Counted from the stretch's first letter, positions 35,291 through 48,490 are shown. The stretch: 64,000 nt of DNA from Favolaschia claudopus (GCA_037176885.1 JAWWNJ010000034.1:62001-126000); one strand, 5' to 3'. Translations and numbers: made by a program. Notes: generated by a model from the letters alone, not told the origin.

Positions 35291-35973
35291 GCTTGGACGA
35301 AGCCCCACATTTGTGTAGGATGTACTTATTGCTTGAGCCCTCGAGGTCGCCACGTTCGACAGGATTTGAATTTACAGTGGGCATGGTGGGAGGGTCCACA
35401 GATTAGAGTTTCGTAAGGCACGAGAACGATGTCGGACAAGCCTGCACACTCTGGGTGGACTTGCTCAGAGGATTCCAGCCAACTCGAAAGCGACGAGCGG
35501 AGCAGCGTACAATTGCAGGAAAGTTCATCATGGTGGTTAGTTGCAAAGTCTTTCAAACTCCGCTCGGAGCTGTCCGGGGATCGAAACACGCCAAGTCTGA
35601 CGTCACGCGTTTCAGACCCGTGCTCTCCCCGTGATATGGTTGATGTTCCTCCACGTGACGTCGCCTGCCTTGTCCTCGACGTCCACGACGGTGAACAGAC
35701 GCCGACGAGCGCGGCGCCAGGTAAGCTAGTGTCTGCCTCTCCTAGGTAAGTCTTGCCCTTCCTGCTGTCTTCTGGCGCGTTTCTGATGAAGATGTGGGCG
35801 TAGAAGAAGAAGAAGAAAATACTTACGCTGACTGCAGTAACGGCCGCTAACGCACGCGTCAAATTTCCTAACGACAATCGACAACGAGCTTTTCAGATCG
35901 TCTTTCATCTCCTCTACGACTCTCTATCCAAAAATCTTGTCAAAATTCGAAAAATACAGCACGAAGCATCACG
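35162..35973. other. Divergent intergenic region
   Basis: About 800 nt between the divergent starts of F-box member 3 and the giant gene. A stop-free minus frame of 183 codons (35326-35877) begins at a non-ATG and has no family motif, and a plus frame of 106 codons overlaps it. Probably promoter DNA for both neighbours. Confidence 0.4.
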
Positions 35974-38900
35974 ATGACGACGACGACGGTGCCGACGATT
36001 CGACTCATTGTCCCCACGCCAGACGTGTCGGCGGCGACGTACGCGGACCCCAATGCCTCTATCTCCTCTTCTATGACCTCCGTCTCCGTCTCTGGCGCGT
36101 CGAGGAAGAGGAGCGGGAGCGTGCTGGGGATGCTCGCGGGGCCGTCGACCTCTGCGACGCCGTATAATACCGCGCGGGGGGCGGGTGATTTCAGCGATAT
36201 TGTGAGAAGGGTGGGCGCGAGCGACGCCAGTGGGAGTGGGAGTGTGACGGGGAGGGGGTGGGAGGTGCGCGTCGATGGGAGGAGGGACGGGGGGACGTGG
36301 GACGGGTTGGTCGATGGGGACGGCGAGGAGGGGATGGTGTTGATCAAGAAGAAGGTGAAGACGCGCGGGAGGGTGGATGCTGTTTTCAAGGACGTCAGCA
36401 ATACGACGACCAGGCCGACGACGCCTGTGGGGATTGAGGGGAATAATAATACCATTGGCAAGCAGCAGGAGAAGGAAAAGTGGTGGAATCTGACTGCGCG
36501 CGGGAGGAAGGATACGGGGGGTAGTGGGGGTGTGCTCGCGTTTGTCAGGAGGTCAAAGTGTACGTGTCTTCCTTCTTCCTTTTCCGCCCCCCTTTTCTTC
36601 TCCTCGCGTGCTAACACCAACGTCCTCCCCGCAGCCCCCGGCCCCAGCGCCGCCTTCCCCGTCTCCCCCAACGACACTCAGGCTGTACGGAGGCCCCAGC
36701 AAGACGCTGCCATGCAGATGCACCTCCCCGGCGAGCCAGACTGCACCTTCGACATGGTCGACGTGCCCAGCGTCCGTGGGCGACGAGGTAGGTCGTGCTT
36801 CGTTTTTCATCATATATATTTCTTCTGTCTGCGTCTTCTTCTCCTCTATGTCTCTTCTGGTCGTGTCTTTGTATCTTGTCTTCCTGACGTGCGGTGCTGC
36901 GGAGACCTTCCTCTCCTTCCCTGGTATCATCTGCGCTGTCCAGGTCCGCCTTGACTGCACGTTCCCCGCTCGTGTGTAAAACGTCTCTCTCCCGCTATTT
37001 CTTATCTTTGACCTTCGTCTGCACGTCGTATCTGTTTTCTCGCGACGCTGTGGGGCTTGCAATGCTCGTGCGCGTAATCAGCCACCATGGTGGAGACGGG
37101 GACGATGCTCCTCGGCATCGAAATAGGGGTCACCGTTGGCCTACTTTCTTTTACGAGCGACCTTTCTTGCCGTTTCGTTTCGTCTCGTCTCATATCCCAA
37201 TGACACTTTTACTGTGCCGTGGGGAGTGTGTTCAGCGGGCTCAAGCGGCCCGTATGTTCTGTGGAAGTCAAATCTTCCTCGGTGCTATCTCTCCATATGT
37301 CGAGATCGTGGTCCCGTTCTTTCATTACTTCGCTTTCCTTTTTCTTTTCTCTTCTCTTCTACCAGCGTCCGTGGACGACGAGTTTCTCACGCTTGGTTTC
37401 CTCATGTGCATATCTCTTCTGTCTGCGTCTTCTTCTCCTCTCCTCTCCTCTCATTCCGTCTTTGGATTTCCTTCTGCTGCGGAGACCTTCCTCTCCTTCT
37501 CTGGTATTGTCTGCGCTGTCCACTTGCGCCTTGACTGCACGGCACCATCAGACCTCCTGTGCACGTCTTTCTCCCGCTCTTTTCTCGTTTTCCGCTTGCA
37601 TCTGCACGTTGTGTCTGCTTTCTCGCGACGCTGTGGTGCTTGGACTGTGCCCCGTTCTGTTCATTCGTCGTTTCATTGCTTTGTTCTTCTCGTCTTATTT
37701 CTCATCTACTCTACCGAAACTCATTTATCTACTCATCCAGACCTCCCCTCGCAATCCCGGCCCTTCCCTGCCCAGAAGCGCTTCAACTCCCTCGGCGCCT
37801 CCAGCGCCCTCAGCAACAGCAATTCTCATCCGTATCCCCAAACGCACGCGCCCGTGTACCAGCGCAGCGTCAGCGCCGGCAGCGCCGCCTTACTCACCCA
37901 AGCTCAATCGCAAGGGCAATCCAAATACGCACACCTCCCCGGGGCCTCAGCGCCCTACGCGACGATGACGCGGCTGGAGACGTACGAGCAGCCCGCTTCT
38001 CCTCGCTCGATCCCGCCGAAGTCGCCGCCCGCAGATCGGCAGGCGTTTCCTCAGCAAACTCAGAAGCCGCAGTATCAGCGTAGCGCCAGCGCCATGGCGT
38101 TCTCCTCTCACTCGCGTCCTGACGACGACGCTGCGGACGAGGTTAGGCCTGAGTACAAGCGCAGCGCGAGTGCGATGGGGGGTGCGTTGGTGGGGAGCGG
38201 GATTCTGCTTGGTGCGCCTGCGTCGACTTTGGGGAGGGTGCCGACGCCGACGCCGCTTTCGAGGGCGCCGACGCCGGTGCCTGGGCCAAGGTCTGGGACG
38301 CCCATGTCGGTTAGTGGGGCAGGAGGGTTGCTTGTGCCGCCTGGTGGTGCTGGTGGGAATAAGGAGAAGGATCAAGGCTCGATTGCGCTGCGCGCGATGA
38401 GGAGTGTGAGGAGTATGGCGCGGTTGTGGGATGGTGCGGACGAGAATAAGGATGCGGAGGGTGTGAAGAAGGGTGAAGGCGAGGGGATGGGGATGGGGAC
38501 GGTGAAGGGGAAGAAGGTCAAGGCGAAGGTTAAGGTCAAGGAGGAGAAGGTTAAGGAGAAAGAGAAGAAGGACAAGGCGAAAGACAAGGTGAAACGCGCG
38601 CCGAAGAGCAGCGGGAGTAGCTTTGAGGTTGGGGCGTTGGGGACGTCGCCTGTGCAGCGCAAGCGGAGTATCCTTGGGCTTGGATTGGGGTCGTCTCTAA
38701 GTAAGAGTGCCGGCAAGAGCGCGGCGGGTACGGGGATTGGGATGGGGTTGCCTAGTGCGTTGAGTATCGGACGCAGTGCGAGCGGTGGTGGGAAGGCGAG
38801 TACGGCGAGTAGTGTTTTCGTTGCGCCTCCTCCTGGTGGCGCGGCGACGATTTCGGGTGGCACCGGGATTAACCCGAATCGCTTGAGCGCCGAGTCTGCC

Positions 38901-41900
38901 TTTGCCCTGGGCATGGGTGGTGCGAATTTGAAAAGGGAGAGCACGAATTCGAGTTTAAGGCCCATTTCGGTGTTGTCGTCCAGTGGGAGCTCGCGCTCGG
39001 GGTCGAGGGTGAGCAGTGGGAGTAGTGTTAGGTGGGCGGAGGAGGTTGTGGATCGTGTCCGGCGGGGTGGCAAGAGGGAGGAGAAGAAAGATAACAAGGA
39101 GACGGAGAAAGAGAAGAGGGAGAGTCGGAGGTCGTCGGAGGGGAGGAGGCGCACGCCGTTGAGTGATGTCTTCCCTGGATTTGGGAGCCGGCGGTCGTCT
39201 GCGTCGTCTGCGAGGCCGGAGAGTCTTGGGGTTGGTCACGGTGGACCGCCGATGCTTACGGTCGAGGAGGCGACGACGGATGGGCATGGGCATGGTGGTG
39301 ATAGCGATGATGAGGAGATAGTCGATGGAGAAGGAGATGCAGACTATCAGATTGTGTCTGCGACGCCGGTCAAGCGTCCTCGTCCGCGTCCCGTGTCTGA
39401 CGATATGATCATCAATGGGGGGAATAAGCCTCGCCCGAGAGGGATTGTCGAGAACGGCGCTGATAGTAAGTTTCTGACCTTTTGTTTGCGGCACTGTTTC
39501 TGATATCTTCGTTATTGATTCAGGTGTGCTTAACTTGCTTGATGCTGCGACCAACGACCTCGCGCAGCTCATCACCCACCTCGACCTCGAGGGCACGCCT
39601 GCTAATACTCCGTCTCCTGGTCGCGTCCCCATGATCCCGCGGCCTCAATGGCACGAGGAAAGTCCTACCGGCAAAGGCAAGATCTTAAGGCCTAGCGAGG
39701 GCTCGTTAGCGTCGCTCCGTCCTTACGCTGTACGGAATGCCTCTGCACAAGCCATACTTGGCCAGCAGATTGCGCCCTGGCCTCCTGCGTCGCCGCCGAG
39801 CGTCAAGCATACGCCGCCGGTCAATGATAGGGACGATGGGTACAAGCGGACTCACCGTCGGACTATGACACCTTCGCCTGAGCCGGACCCTGCACCGGTA
39901 TTCCATCCACTTAGACTGCGTCCGTCGCGGATTCGCCCGCAGCTGGCTTTGGTTACTGCAAGCACTGTGTCGTCGCCGTCATCCTCGGACGAACAGCAGC
40001 ATGGTATCGACATGCGCGCGCCTTCGTCGCTAACCTTCGGCTCGCGGTCAAGTTCCTCAATGTCCGCTGAGGATCCCGAGACGCTCCGCGCGCGTGGCCT
40101 GCCTACGGTATTCACACGAGGCCACGAGCGAAACCGGTCGTCGCTCCTCCCCGATGCGCCGCCCTCCGCGAAGAGCAGCCAGGGCAGCGCCCGCATGCCG
40201 CTCGCGCGGGAGTCCAAGCGGGTGCTGGGGATGGGGGGGACGATGGGCGGGTCGGACGTGTCGGGGCATGAGGCGCTGGAGCTGGATGCGTCGGACCCGG
40301 ACTCGGATATCCCGGACGAGCTGCAGGTAATTTTGGCTTCGTCGTCGGGAGGGCATTCGCCTACGGACGATACGATGTCGTTCTGTCCCCCGGAACCACT
40401 GCCGTCGCCTGGGCTTCCGCCGTTTGCGCCGCTGCCGGCGGTTACCTCTGCTACGAAGGCGAACGGTACACCCCCGCCGATGCAGCTTCCAGTTCTCAAT
40501 TTCGAGCTCATTGATTCGGATCATCACGGGTACATGGACGAGGGGGCGTTGTCGGGTTCTGAGGAGGACACCAAGAAGAGCTTTGACTTTACTGGCGAGC
40601 TGAAGAAGCTTAATGAGTCGGGGGTGTCTGATAGGCGGAGTTTTGTGGAGCAGCTTGAGAATGCATTCGCGGTATGTCGTCTCTGTTTTTTCTCGTTCCT
40701 TAGTAGATAGTTGATGTTCTTATCCAGACACCGGCCAAGATTGATCTTCGCGGACTGCTTTGTATGGATGTACCACCGCCTGTTCCTGCGCTGCCTCCTA
40801 CTTTCAGGGCGGATGTGTCTGGGTCGTCTACGTCTTCTTCCGAGCAGCTCTCTTCATCGTCGGGCTTCACCTCGTCTTCAGGCTTTGAAATTCCTCACTC
40901 AGTTTCCCGCCTCATCGATATGAAGGAGCTGACCATGGGAGTCGGATCTAGCGAAGATGAGGACCATTCGATGGACCTCGATGGGGAATCTGCCTCCCGC
41001 CTCATCGATCACAAAGAGCCTACGCTTCTTCCCGGCTCTGACAGCCTTGCCAGCGACGGTAGCCCACTACTCGCACCTCGTCCTCGTCACATCGCTTCTG
41101 GACCCTCCGATGGTCAGCTCAATCTCAGATTCAAGTTTGGAGGAGAGCTGCCTGAAGAGGAGGTCGAGGTGCAGAAACCGAAGCCCAGACCCGCAGCAGC
41201 GAAGAAGCCATTGACGCTCTCCGACATTATCCCTCCGCCTGCGCATGCACGGGGTCAGTCGCTCTCATTCCTTATGGAAGAAGATGATTCGGTCATGAAG
41301 TCGATTCTCGCTCATGCTGAGAACCTCCCCCGTCCTCGGGTCAATTCTGATACCAGCATACGCCGCGCAGCGATGGAGAACTCTCGCATGTCCCTGGCTA
41401 GCATGCACTCTCGTACACGCTCGAGACCGCAGTCTGGGATCAGCTTCACGGGTTTGGACTCGTTCGAGGAAGTTCGTCGTGGCTTTGAGTTCCACCAAAA
41501 TCGCCCTGCGTTCTATCCGCCGCCTGTTGCCAACAATCGACGGGTTGCGGCGCCGCACCTGAAGCAGGAGTCTGTCTTTTCGATTGCATCGATCTCTTCG
41601 TACGGACATGTCACCAATCCCGGGATCTCTGATCCTTTCGATTATGGATTGGCGATGCCCAGTCTCCGAGAACGTCCATCGTCGGAGGACCTCTCGGTCT
41701 CCATGTCCAATTTTGAAGACACCTTCCAGTTCATGCGAGATGCGCAGCCCCGAAAGCGCGTCGGTAGTGATGCGTCGAGCTTCTACTTCAATGCCCCTGT
41801 TCCTGGGCAAGCTGCAGTGCGGGGACATCGCCACCGTGAATCCAATTTCAGTGTTTCTTCGCAAGGCCCGCCTGTGTCGTTTTACAATTACAATCGCAGC

Positions 41901-44031
41901 TATGGCAGCCACCGCCTCAGCGAAAACGACACGAGTACAAGCGGAAGCAGTCTGGCCCATCAGTATGCGAGTTACGGAGCGAACGGCGGACGTGCGGCGT
42001 GGGCGAAGCACCGGCAGGAATCGTCGGTAGATTCGAGGATGAGCGACGTTTCCGTAGCTCGTCTAGGACGGCCCGGCGTCGGGGAGAAGATGTTCATGGA
42101 TGTAGATTATGCGCAGCCGCTTACCGCCATTTCGGCTTCGCCCCCGGAGAGCCACAGCGATTTCCGCGATCGCTCCTCCTGGGACTCTATTATCGACGGC
42201 GAGCGCCCATCTGCGGAAGATTCGCTCTTCGAGAGGACGGGTCATCGCTCATCGATGTCGGAGGATAGTGTTTTCGGATGTCAGTATTCTCATACCTCTG
42301 GAGCTCGCCCGTTACTAACCGTGTCACATCCAGACGACGACCACCATGTGCCGACTGGTCACCTCCTGCCCCCTCACCAGTTCCGACCTCTGTCGGTGCT
42401 CAGCTTCAATAACAGTACTGACAGCCCGCCAAGGGAAGACGAGACGATGGTCACGGTGCGTCGCCTGCTTTCGATATCTTGAGATCTATTTCTGATCGTT
42501 TCTTCAGATGCTTGGTGGAGGCCATGTGCGCCGCCGCTCCATAGGCTATAATCCCTCGCCCTGCGTACGCGTCGAGAAGCGGAAGCATGCTGCTTTCCAG
42601 GATGACGAGAAGGCTCCCAACAAAGCCCGTATCATCAGCCAGCCCTCTATCGCATCCACCTCGTCGTCCAAGTTTGGCGAGGAGCGGATGATTCGCGCTC
42701 GTCAAGGGCTTCTCGAGCGGCAGTCTCTTGAGGCGAGCGCTCTCGTGGCAGAAGGCGAGGATTTTGCATCTTGTGAGTCCATGGCAAGTCCTTGTCAGCT
42801 GCTGCTGATCGTACCCTAGTCCGTCCTACAGCGGTATTCACCCGCCCTGCTCCAAGTCCCAATCGTTCTCGCTCATCGACAATCACGACCTCAAGCTCGG
42901 GGCGGGACACGCCGCCTCTCTCATCCGCTGAGGGCTCATCAATGTCGGAGACGGAGGGATCTATGTCCAGTATTGACGTGTCGCACATCAGCCCCATACT
43001 CTGCAACACTACCCACCCGATATCGACTGCGGATCGGATGCGCGCTCGGGGTCGCGGCCATGGACATCGGCGGCGCTACTCCGCTGCTGCAACTCGTGCC
43101 TCTCGGTCGTCCGTTTACGAGACCATCCAGGAAGAGCGTCCGAGTCCTGCGTCCTCGATCGGTGGATACAAGAGTAGTCCCACTGCTCGCCACGGGATCT
43201 TTGTCGTCGATGGCTCGAATGCGGGGTCGATGGACCTGAGCGCGGGTGGCGCTGAGTGGCAGGATGTCCTCCGCAAGTACTATACCCTCAGAAATGAGGC
43301 GGAGGATGCCGTGACCGAGAGTCGGCGGGTTTGGATGGACACCCCTTTCTCGTTGTATGCGCTGCAAGGTATGTGTCTACGCTACTCTCCTGCATCCTCT
43401 TTCTGATAGTTCTTTGCAGCGTTCTCGCCCCCCAAGCATCCTGACGGGATGCAAGCTCTGCTGCAGCACTCGGTCCAGAATTACGGACCGCTGCCCATGG
43501 AGTATGGCCCTCGTCGCGTTCGCTCACGTACTCAGTCGCGCCCCTCTCCTTATCCTCAGCGCCAAGCTCCACCTTCTGCATCGCCGGAGCTGCTTTCACG
43601 CCCATCGCCCAGCGAGCTCCACCGTGCATTCGTGACCGACAATGCGCTGCAGGCCGTCGACGTCAATTCCAGTCCCGCTGTCGAGGTGCACATGTCCCCT
43701 GCCGTCTTGTCTCCCAAACGTGAGAACGCCTGGGGCTTGGCTGGTAAGGCTCGTCCTCGAGTCGGTTCAGCGGCTCGTCGATCTGCGCTGGGCTGGGCGA
43801 AGCGTGGCAACAAGACGTCGACGGACCAAAAAGAGAATAATACTAGTATGACAAGCATTTCTTTCATGATGACGTGCGTCGCTCCTCCTCTTGTTCTCTA
43901 CTATGACTGACCCGTCTCTTCTTGATAGTCCCGGTGAATCCCTTAGAATCAATCGCCCCAGACCCCGTGGTCGCCCCACTCCCGCTCGCGCTGGGGTTGC
44001 TACGCCTCGTCTACCTCTGGCTGCAGCATAG
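35974..44031 (+). CDS. Giant disordered Ser-rich protein with AT-hook-like tail
   Basis: Ten exons by my reading (35974-36559, 36635-36787, 37741-39465, 39524-40671, 40728-42279, 42334-42455, 42508-42772, 42820-43368, 43420-43873, 43929-44031), giving a frame-consistent 2,218 residues. The start ATG encodes MTTTTVPTIRLIVPTPDVS. Almost the whole protein is low-complexity and Ser/Pro/Arg-rich, with no catalytic domain. Visible features are three repeats of Y-[QK]-R-S-[AV]-S-A; a lysine-rich tract (VKAKVKVKEEKVKEKEKK); two copies of SRLID[MH]KE; a predicted helix near DSVLNLLDAATNDLAQLITHL; and a C-terminal SLRINRPRPRGRPTPAR with an AT-hook-like RGRP core. RSxS sites suggest kinase and 14-3-3 regulation. 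A nuclear or chromatin role is only inference. The second intron is long (953 nt) and contains a duplicated piece of exon 2. Confidence 0.8.
36766..37700 (+). repeat. Tandem duplication of exon end plus intron
   Basis: Two copies of a segment of about 300 nt or more lie about 580-595 nt apart within intron 2 of the giant gene. Landmarks repeat in order: agcgtccgtgggcgacgag (exon 2 end, 36770) against agcgtccgtggacgacgag (37365); ctgcgtcttcttctcctct; gctgcggagaccttcctctc (36897 and 37477); cgccttgactgcacg; and ctcgcgacgctgtgg (37040 and 37622). In the second copy the donor gtaggt has become tttctc, so it cannot act as the same exon end. Confidence 0.75.
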
Positions 44032-44645
44032 ACGCGGGCTGGCTCTTCCTATCTATGCCGTTCATGATCCATGCCTTCACGAACCTCACTCACCTCTTGA
44101 CAAAAATTCACGTGTCTTCACGACCTCACTCCTCTCACGAATACGAATCTTCCACGATCTTACGATCGCAATGTATCTTCAAGAATCTGTTTTCTTTCTG
44201 TTCTCTCTGTTATTACGATTTTGCTACGCTGTGATCTGAAATGCTTTGCTATTTATCTTGCTCTGTCGCTGCTGCTTTCCGTACATACACTACGATCCAC
44301 TACATATGTGTGCCGGTTGCAAGGCATTGCAGTTTTTGTACCATTTACGCCTCATCACGCCTCCAAATGTCTCTACGACTTTGTACTTGATTCGTTGACG
44401 AATTCATGCATTGTGTCTTTTGTTTGTGGCCACCTTGCCAAGGTGGCATATGCATCTTGGCAAGGCCATTATCGTGCTTTTTCTGATTTTTTCGCCAATG
44501 TCGGACCCTAACCTTACTCGATCCTTCACACTGTTTTGCACCAAAATTTGATGGCATATCTTTTCTTCTCATCCCCTCATGCGCTCTGAACTTGTTGCTC
44601 CGTTGACCACCTCGCTTCTGCCACCACAGATAACTTTGTTCTACA
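44032..44645. other. Convergent intergenic region
   Basis: About 610 nt between the stop codons of the giant gene and the minus-strand P450. No gene. It contains a short perfect palindrome (44429-44447), listed separately. Confidence 0.5.
44429..44447. repeat. Perfect 9-bp-arm palindrome
   Basis: gccaccttg, one base, then caaggtggc: a perfect inverted repeat with a one-base centre between two convergent genes. A related ttggcaagg follows about 10 nt later. It could form a small hairpin in either 3' transcript, or be chance. Confidence 0.5.
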
Positions 44646-47161
44646 CTAACTCTCCTGCTCCCCCTTCCGAGCTTCGATTTCCTTCAAATATACCGGCAAA
44701 CCTTTCTCTTCAGTGACGGACCCATCCCTAGCTACAACTCGAACGGAGGGCGAGATTATCTGTGACAAATTCCACACAATCTCGTCTTGCGTAGGGAAAA
44801 TTCGGAATCGAGAAAAGAAGACTATCAATATGATCTCTGCCTCCTGTTAGACCGGTTCCAGACAACGAAAACTCGAAAGACGCAACTGATCTCAATCTCC
44901 GCGAATTTGTATCCTCTGCTGTGATGAGTACTTTTTAATATCCAAAGTGAATTCATGAACTCACACGCAGGACCTTGCACCTGCCAAGAACGACATCCTG
45001 GAATACATCTCTATGATGAGATTCATTGACACAGCGAAAAGCCTCACATCCCGGAATATATTCCTGGCAAACGCGAACCTGGTTCGGATTTCTGGTGTAC
45101 GTCGCCATGTAGCCATCTTTCTGGCTTCCACTCCTTTGCGTCCGGGCCCCAAACAGCTTCCAGGCGGTTGGCGCCGAATATACCCACAAAGAGTGTCGTG
45201 TTGCGCGGTATGATGATCGAAGACTGGGTTCCTTGTTTAGTCATAAAGGGTATGCTACGATCTTCGAGTGCTCTGTATTTTCATTCACATCATCTGTCGG
45301 CGAAGCAATGGAGCGGAAAGCACGCACACTCGGCGGACGAAGGGCACAGGTGGATATCTACGCGTGGCACGGTCAATTTCAATTTGTCTCAATCGAGGCT
45401 TGAAGCTTACAATCGCAGTGTCTCCTTTAAAACAGCATCAAGCCAAGGCAAAGCGGATACTTCCTCCAGACTCAACCTTCTTTCCAACGCACCGGCGGCA
45501 TGTAGCTCTCCCCTGACCCGCTCCTGCGCATCCGGGTTTATTGACAGCATATATAGGATGCGGGATAGCGTTGAAGATGCTGTATCTTGGGCACCGAATA
45601 TCATTACGCTACAACCTGAATCAGCACCGTGGTTATGCTCCTGCAGGGTCGGAAAAATGGTACGTCATCTGCCCCGTCAACTCCGTTTCGCTGAGCTGCT
45701 CCGTCTCGCTAACCCGTTCATTTGCTTTCACTATGAAAGAAAATCGTGAGTTTTTGGATCCCCGTTTGACAAATTGAGGTTGTAGGTTTCTGAAAACACA
45801 CTCACACAGCAGACTGATTATATCCTTCGCATACCGTCCGTCACGCTGCTGCAAACCCGCCCTTGCATGTTCGAGAATATCCATCGCCGTATGATGCATA
45901 ACATCACTCATCATCTTCACCTTCCGCACCGCCTTACTCGGCGTCCATTCCACCAACCTGCGCCTCCACCCCGCTGGGCCGAGGCGGACAAGAAACGGCG
46001 CAAATTGGCGGACGAGGGAGAGCGAAAACATCGTGGGACTGCATGATATACGACAGGACGTGGTCAGCATAAAGTGATATTGGTATCGGGAACTTCATAA
46101 TTCGAGAACAGACTGACATTAATTCCCGAATAGCGCGCGTGTACGGGTTGTTTACGGGCGAATTGAGCGGATCGAAGGAGTATCCGAGAATGGCTTGTCC
46201 CGCCGCTTCGAGTGCTGCGCGAGACTGGCGGGGATGTGGAATGAAACGCCGGTCAGTATTATTCCGTGCTCTTTGACCGTCGGTGATCGAAATAATGGTA
46301 CGCACCATCCATTGAGACATGTCAATCACGGTACGTTCTTCGTTTTCCCTACATTCTCTGGATAGAACGTCGTTTAACTTCCACAGAAGTCAACCAAATT
46401 TGAAAGGTTTCCGTTCGCCGACACCCACCCTTTCTGCCACTTCATAAAAAGTCGAAACGAGATTCCGGAGATTACTAGGTGAAAAGATGGGGTTGACCAT
46501 CTTCCTTTGCCGTTTGTGGATTTCCCCTGTATCAACGGCATGACTTATCTGCTTCGCGAAAAATGCGGACAAGAACGCCCGCCGCTGTCACCACTGACCA
46601 GTTGTGGACACTAAGCCCGGGCCAAATATAACTTTGTTCGTTCTGAAGAAATAATTAAATGCGGGTGATGCGCCGTGAGCCTTGTTAGATTGTTCCTTGA
46701 CTTTCAAGGCATTTTGAATGCTTACTCGACAAAAACAGCAGTTTCCTCGAATGCGTCTTGTTCCTTGATTAGGATGTTTTGTAATGCTTGTGGGTCCGAG
46801 ATATACTGCTGCCTTTTCAAGCATGGTCACTTACACCGCGAATCACTTACCAGCTGTTGGTCCTGGAAGCGTTATTAGGTCTATATCTCTGCACCAATGC
46901 AGTGAGTGAAATACTCACACCGAAGAACCCATGGACCTTCACCATGCCACCATAAACGGCGACCAAATGCTGATGAAACGCGAGGCCCTTGGCATTGAAT
47001 AATTGGCTTAGATTTCCTGTGAACCACGACTTTCGAGGCGGCCCAGGGAGATTTCGCAAAGGCGAGTATCGGAGCCGGAATATCCGTATGGCAACTCTGA
47101 ATATCGCATAGAATATTAGGGCAACGAGAATTGAAGCTGGTTGAAGAAGGGTGAAATTCAT
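44646..47161 (-). CDS. Cytochrome P450 monooxygenase (divergent pair, minus)
   Basis: Minus strand, about a dozen exons, ATG at 47161. An N-terminal membrane anchor (LLQPASILVALIFYAIF) precedes the proline hinge LRNLPGPP. Then come a C-helix region (HKRQRKMVNPIFSPSNLR), I-helix FGAQDTASSTLSRIL, K-helix ETLRL, YPPVPFVRR, PERWL, and the heme-binding FLAGARSCVG, whose Cys is the expected thiolate ligand. The end is near VYLKEIEARKGEQES. It is an ER-bound monooxygenase; the substrate is unknown. The usual AGxDTT of the I-helix reads GAQDTA, keeping Asp and the first Thr but changing neighbours. All exons can be joined in frame with GT-AG introns; one acceptor near the heme exon must be the later of two AGs. 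It is divergent from a second P450 1.3 kb away. Confidence 0.85.
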
Positions 47162-48490
47162 TGTGAGTCACAACATTTCACGACCGGGACGTTTTAAATC
47201 ATCGTTTCGGCGTAGCGCTGCGGACTTGCGGCGAATCGAAAATCGGGCATGGACTGGGAGGAGTTGGCCAGTGGGGGTAGGAGCTCAAACTAATATCGTG
47301 GCGAGCTACGGGTAACATGATATCCGCGAGGCCCAGCGGCCTCCGAGAATTCTTACGAGCTACTTTCTTGAATATTGAACCTTGAAGTACAGCTTCGGCG
47401 ATCTATTGAGCGCGGGACGGCGAAATCATTTAATAATTCAACACCGTACACGCCGCTGTGGCCATGATCTCCGTTTTTTCTATCTGCAGAAGCCGTCCGC
47501 AGCCCTGGTCTCTATTTCGACATTGCAATGACGATATTATCAAGCCGGTGGCCACGACTCTTTTACAAGTAAGCGTTTTGGGGTTGAGCGTGCCGGTTGT
47601 GCAATTGGGATTTCTCAGCATAAAATGATTGTATACGGTGTGTTTGCGGTGGCCGCACAACTGAGGTCCTCTTCTTGAGTCCCCTGTACCTAGCTATCGA
47701 GATCATCTCGGGATCCAAGGCGCGGCAACATCAGCAAGTCGAGGGATATATTCTCCACTTCATTTATTTTGAAAATGGGTTGAAGTTCCAGGGAAGCTTA
47801 GAATTAATTGTGAGCGCAAAAGATACTTGGTTCTCTCTTCACGACCGATTTAACAAATTAAGTAACATCGAACTCTTACTCGACCATCAAATCACGCGTT
47901 GGCGCGCGCCTCAGGCCCGCCTGAGTCACAATCAGTGACAGCTTTCTCGTGATCGTGACAGCTCGTGGTTTCTTCCTTTCCGTCTTGTTTCCCGCCAATG
48001 TGCGACTCTTCGGCCTCATAGTTCCTCCCTCCATACCTCGGCCTCAACACTAGGATACGCGGGTGTGCGGATACTCGCTGCCTGACGAAAAGGATTCTTT
48101 CCTCCCACAGCCTCTTGAAAACTTCAATGAAGATTGTTCAAAGATTATTTGAACCTTTTGTGAAGACGGTTTTCGAGCACAGATACCTCCGAACCTGACC
48201 CTTGAGTCTCAATAGTTTGGCTTGGTCTAGCAGTGAGTACTGGTATCGTATTCGCCTCCTTCGCTTCACTATTCCAGAGTGAGTTTCATGTGAATCACAA
48301 ATTTAGCACGCTCCCACCATGACTGCCTATACTTGGTTTAATTGTCCTGGGTATCTCTTTTCCGTGCCGTGCGACAACGAGCTCAACCTTGCTCCAAGGT
48401 GTTTCGACGGAGTCCTCGTCACACTTATCAGATAATTGACACTCGCTTCGTAGCTGTACATAAACGCGGGGATACGGCGCCCCCTCAAAG
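47162..48490. other. Shared upstream region of divergent P450 pair
   Basis: About 1.3 kb separates the two P450 start codons, which point away from each other. Only small open frames are present (76-87 codons). Both promoters must lie here. I saw no clear palindromic regulator site. Confidence 0.45.

Noticed and set aside
36894..37740. Long open frame running upstream of exon 3 of the giant gene, with its own ATG
   Set aside because: It lies in the pyrimidine-rich, internally duplicated intron. A GT-AG junction from exon 2 enters exon 3 in frame, so the upstream part is read-through.
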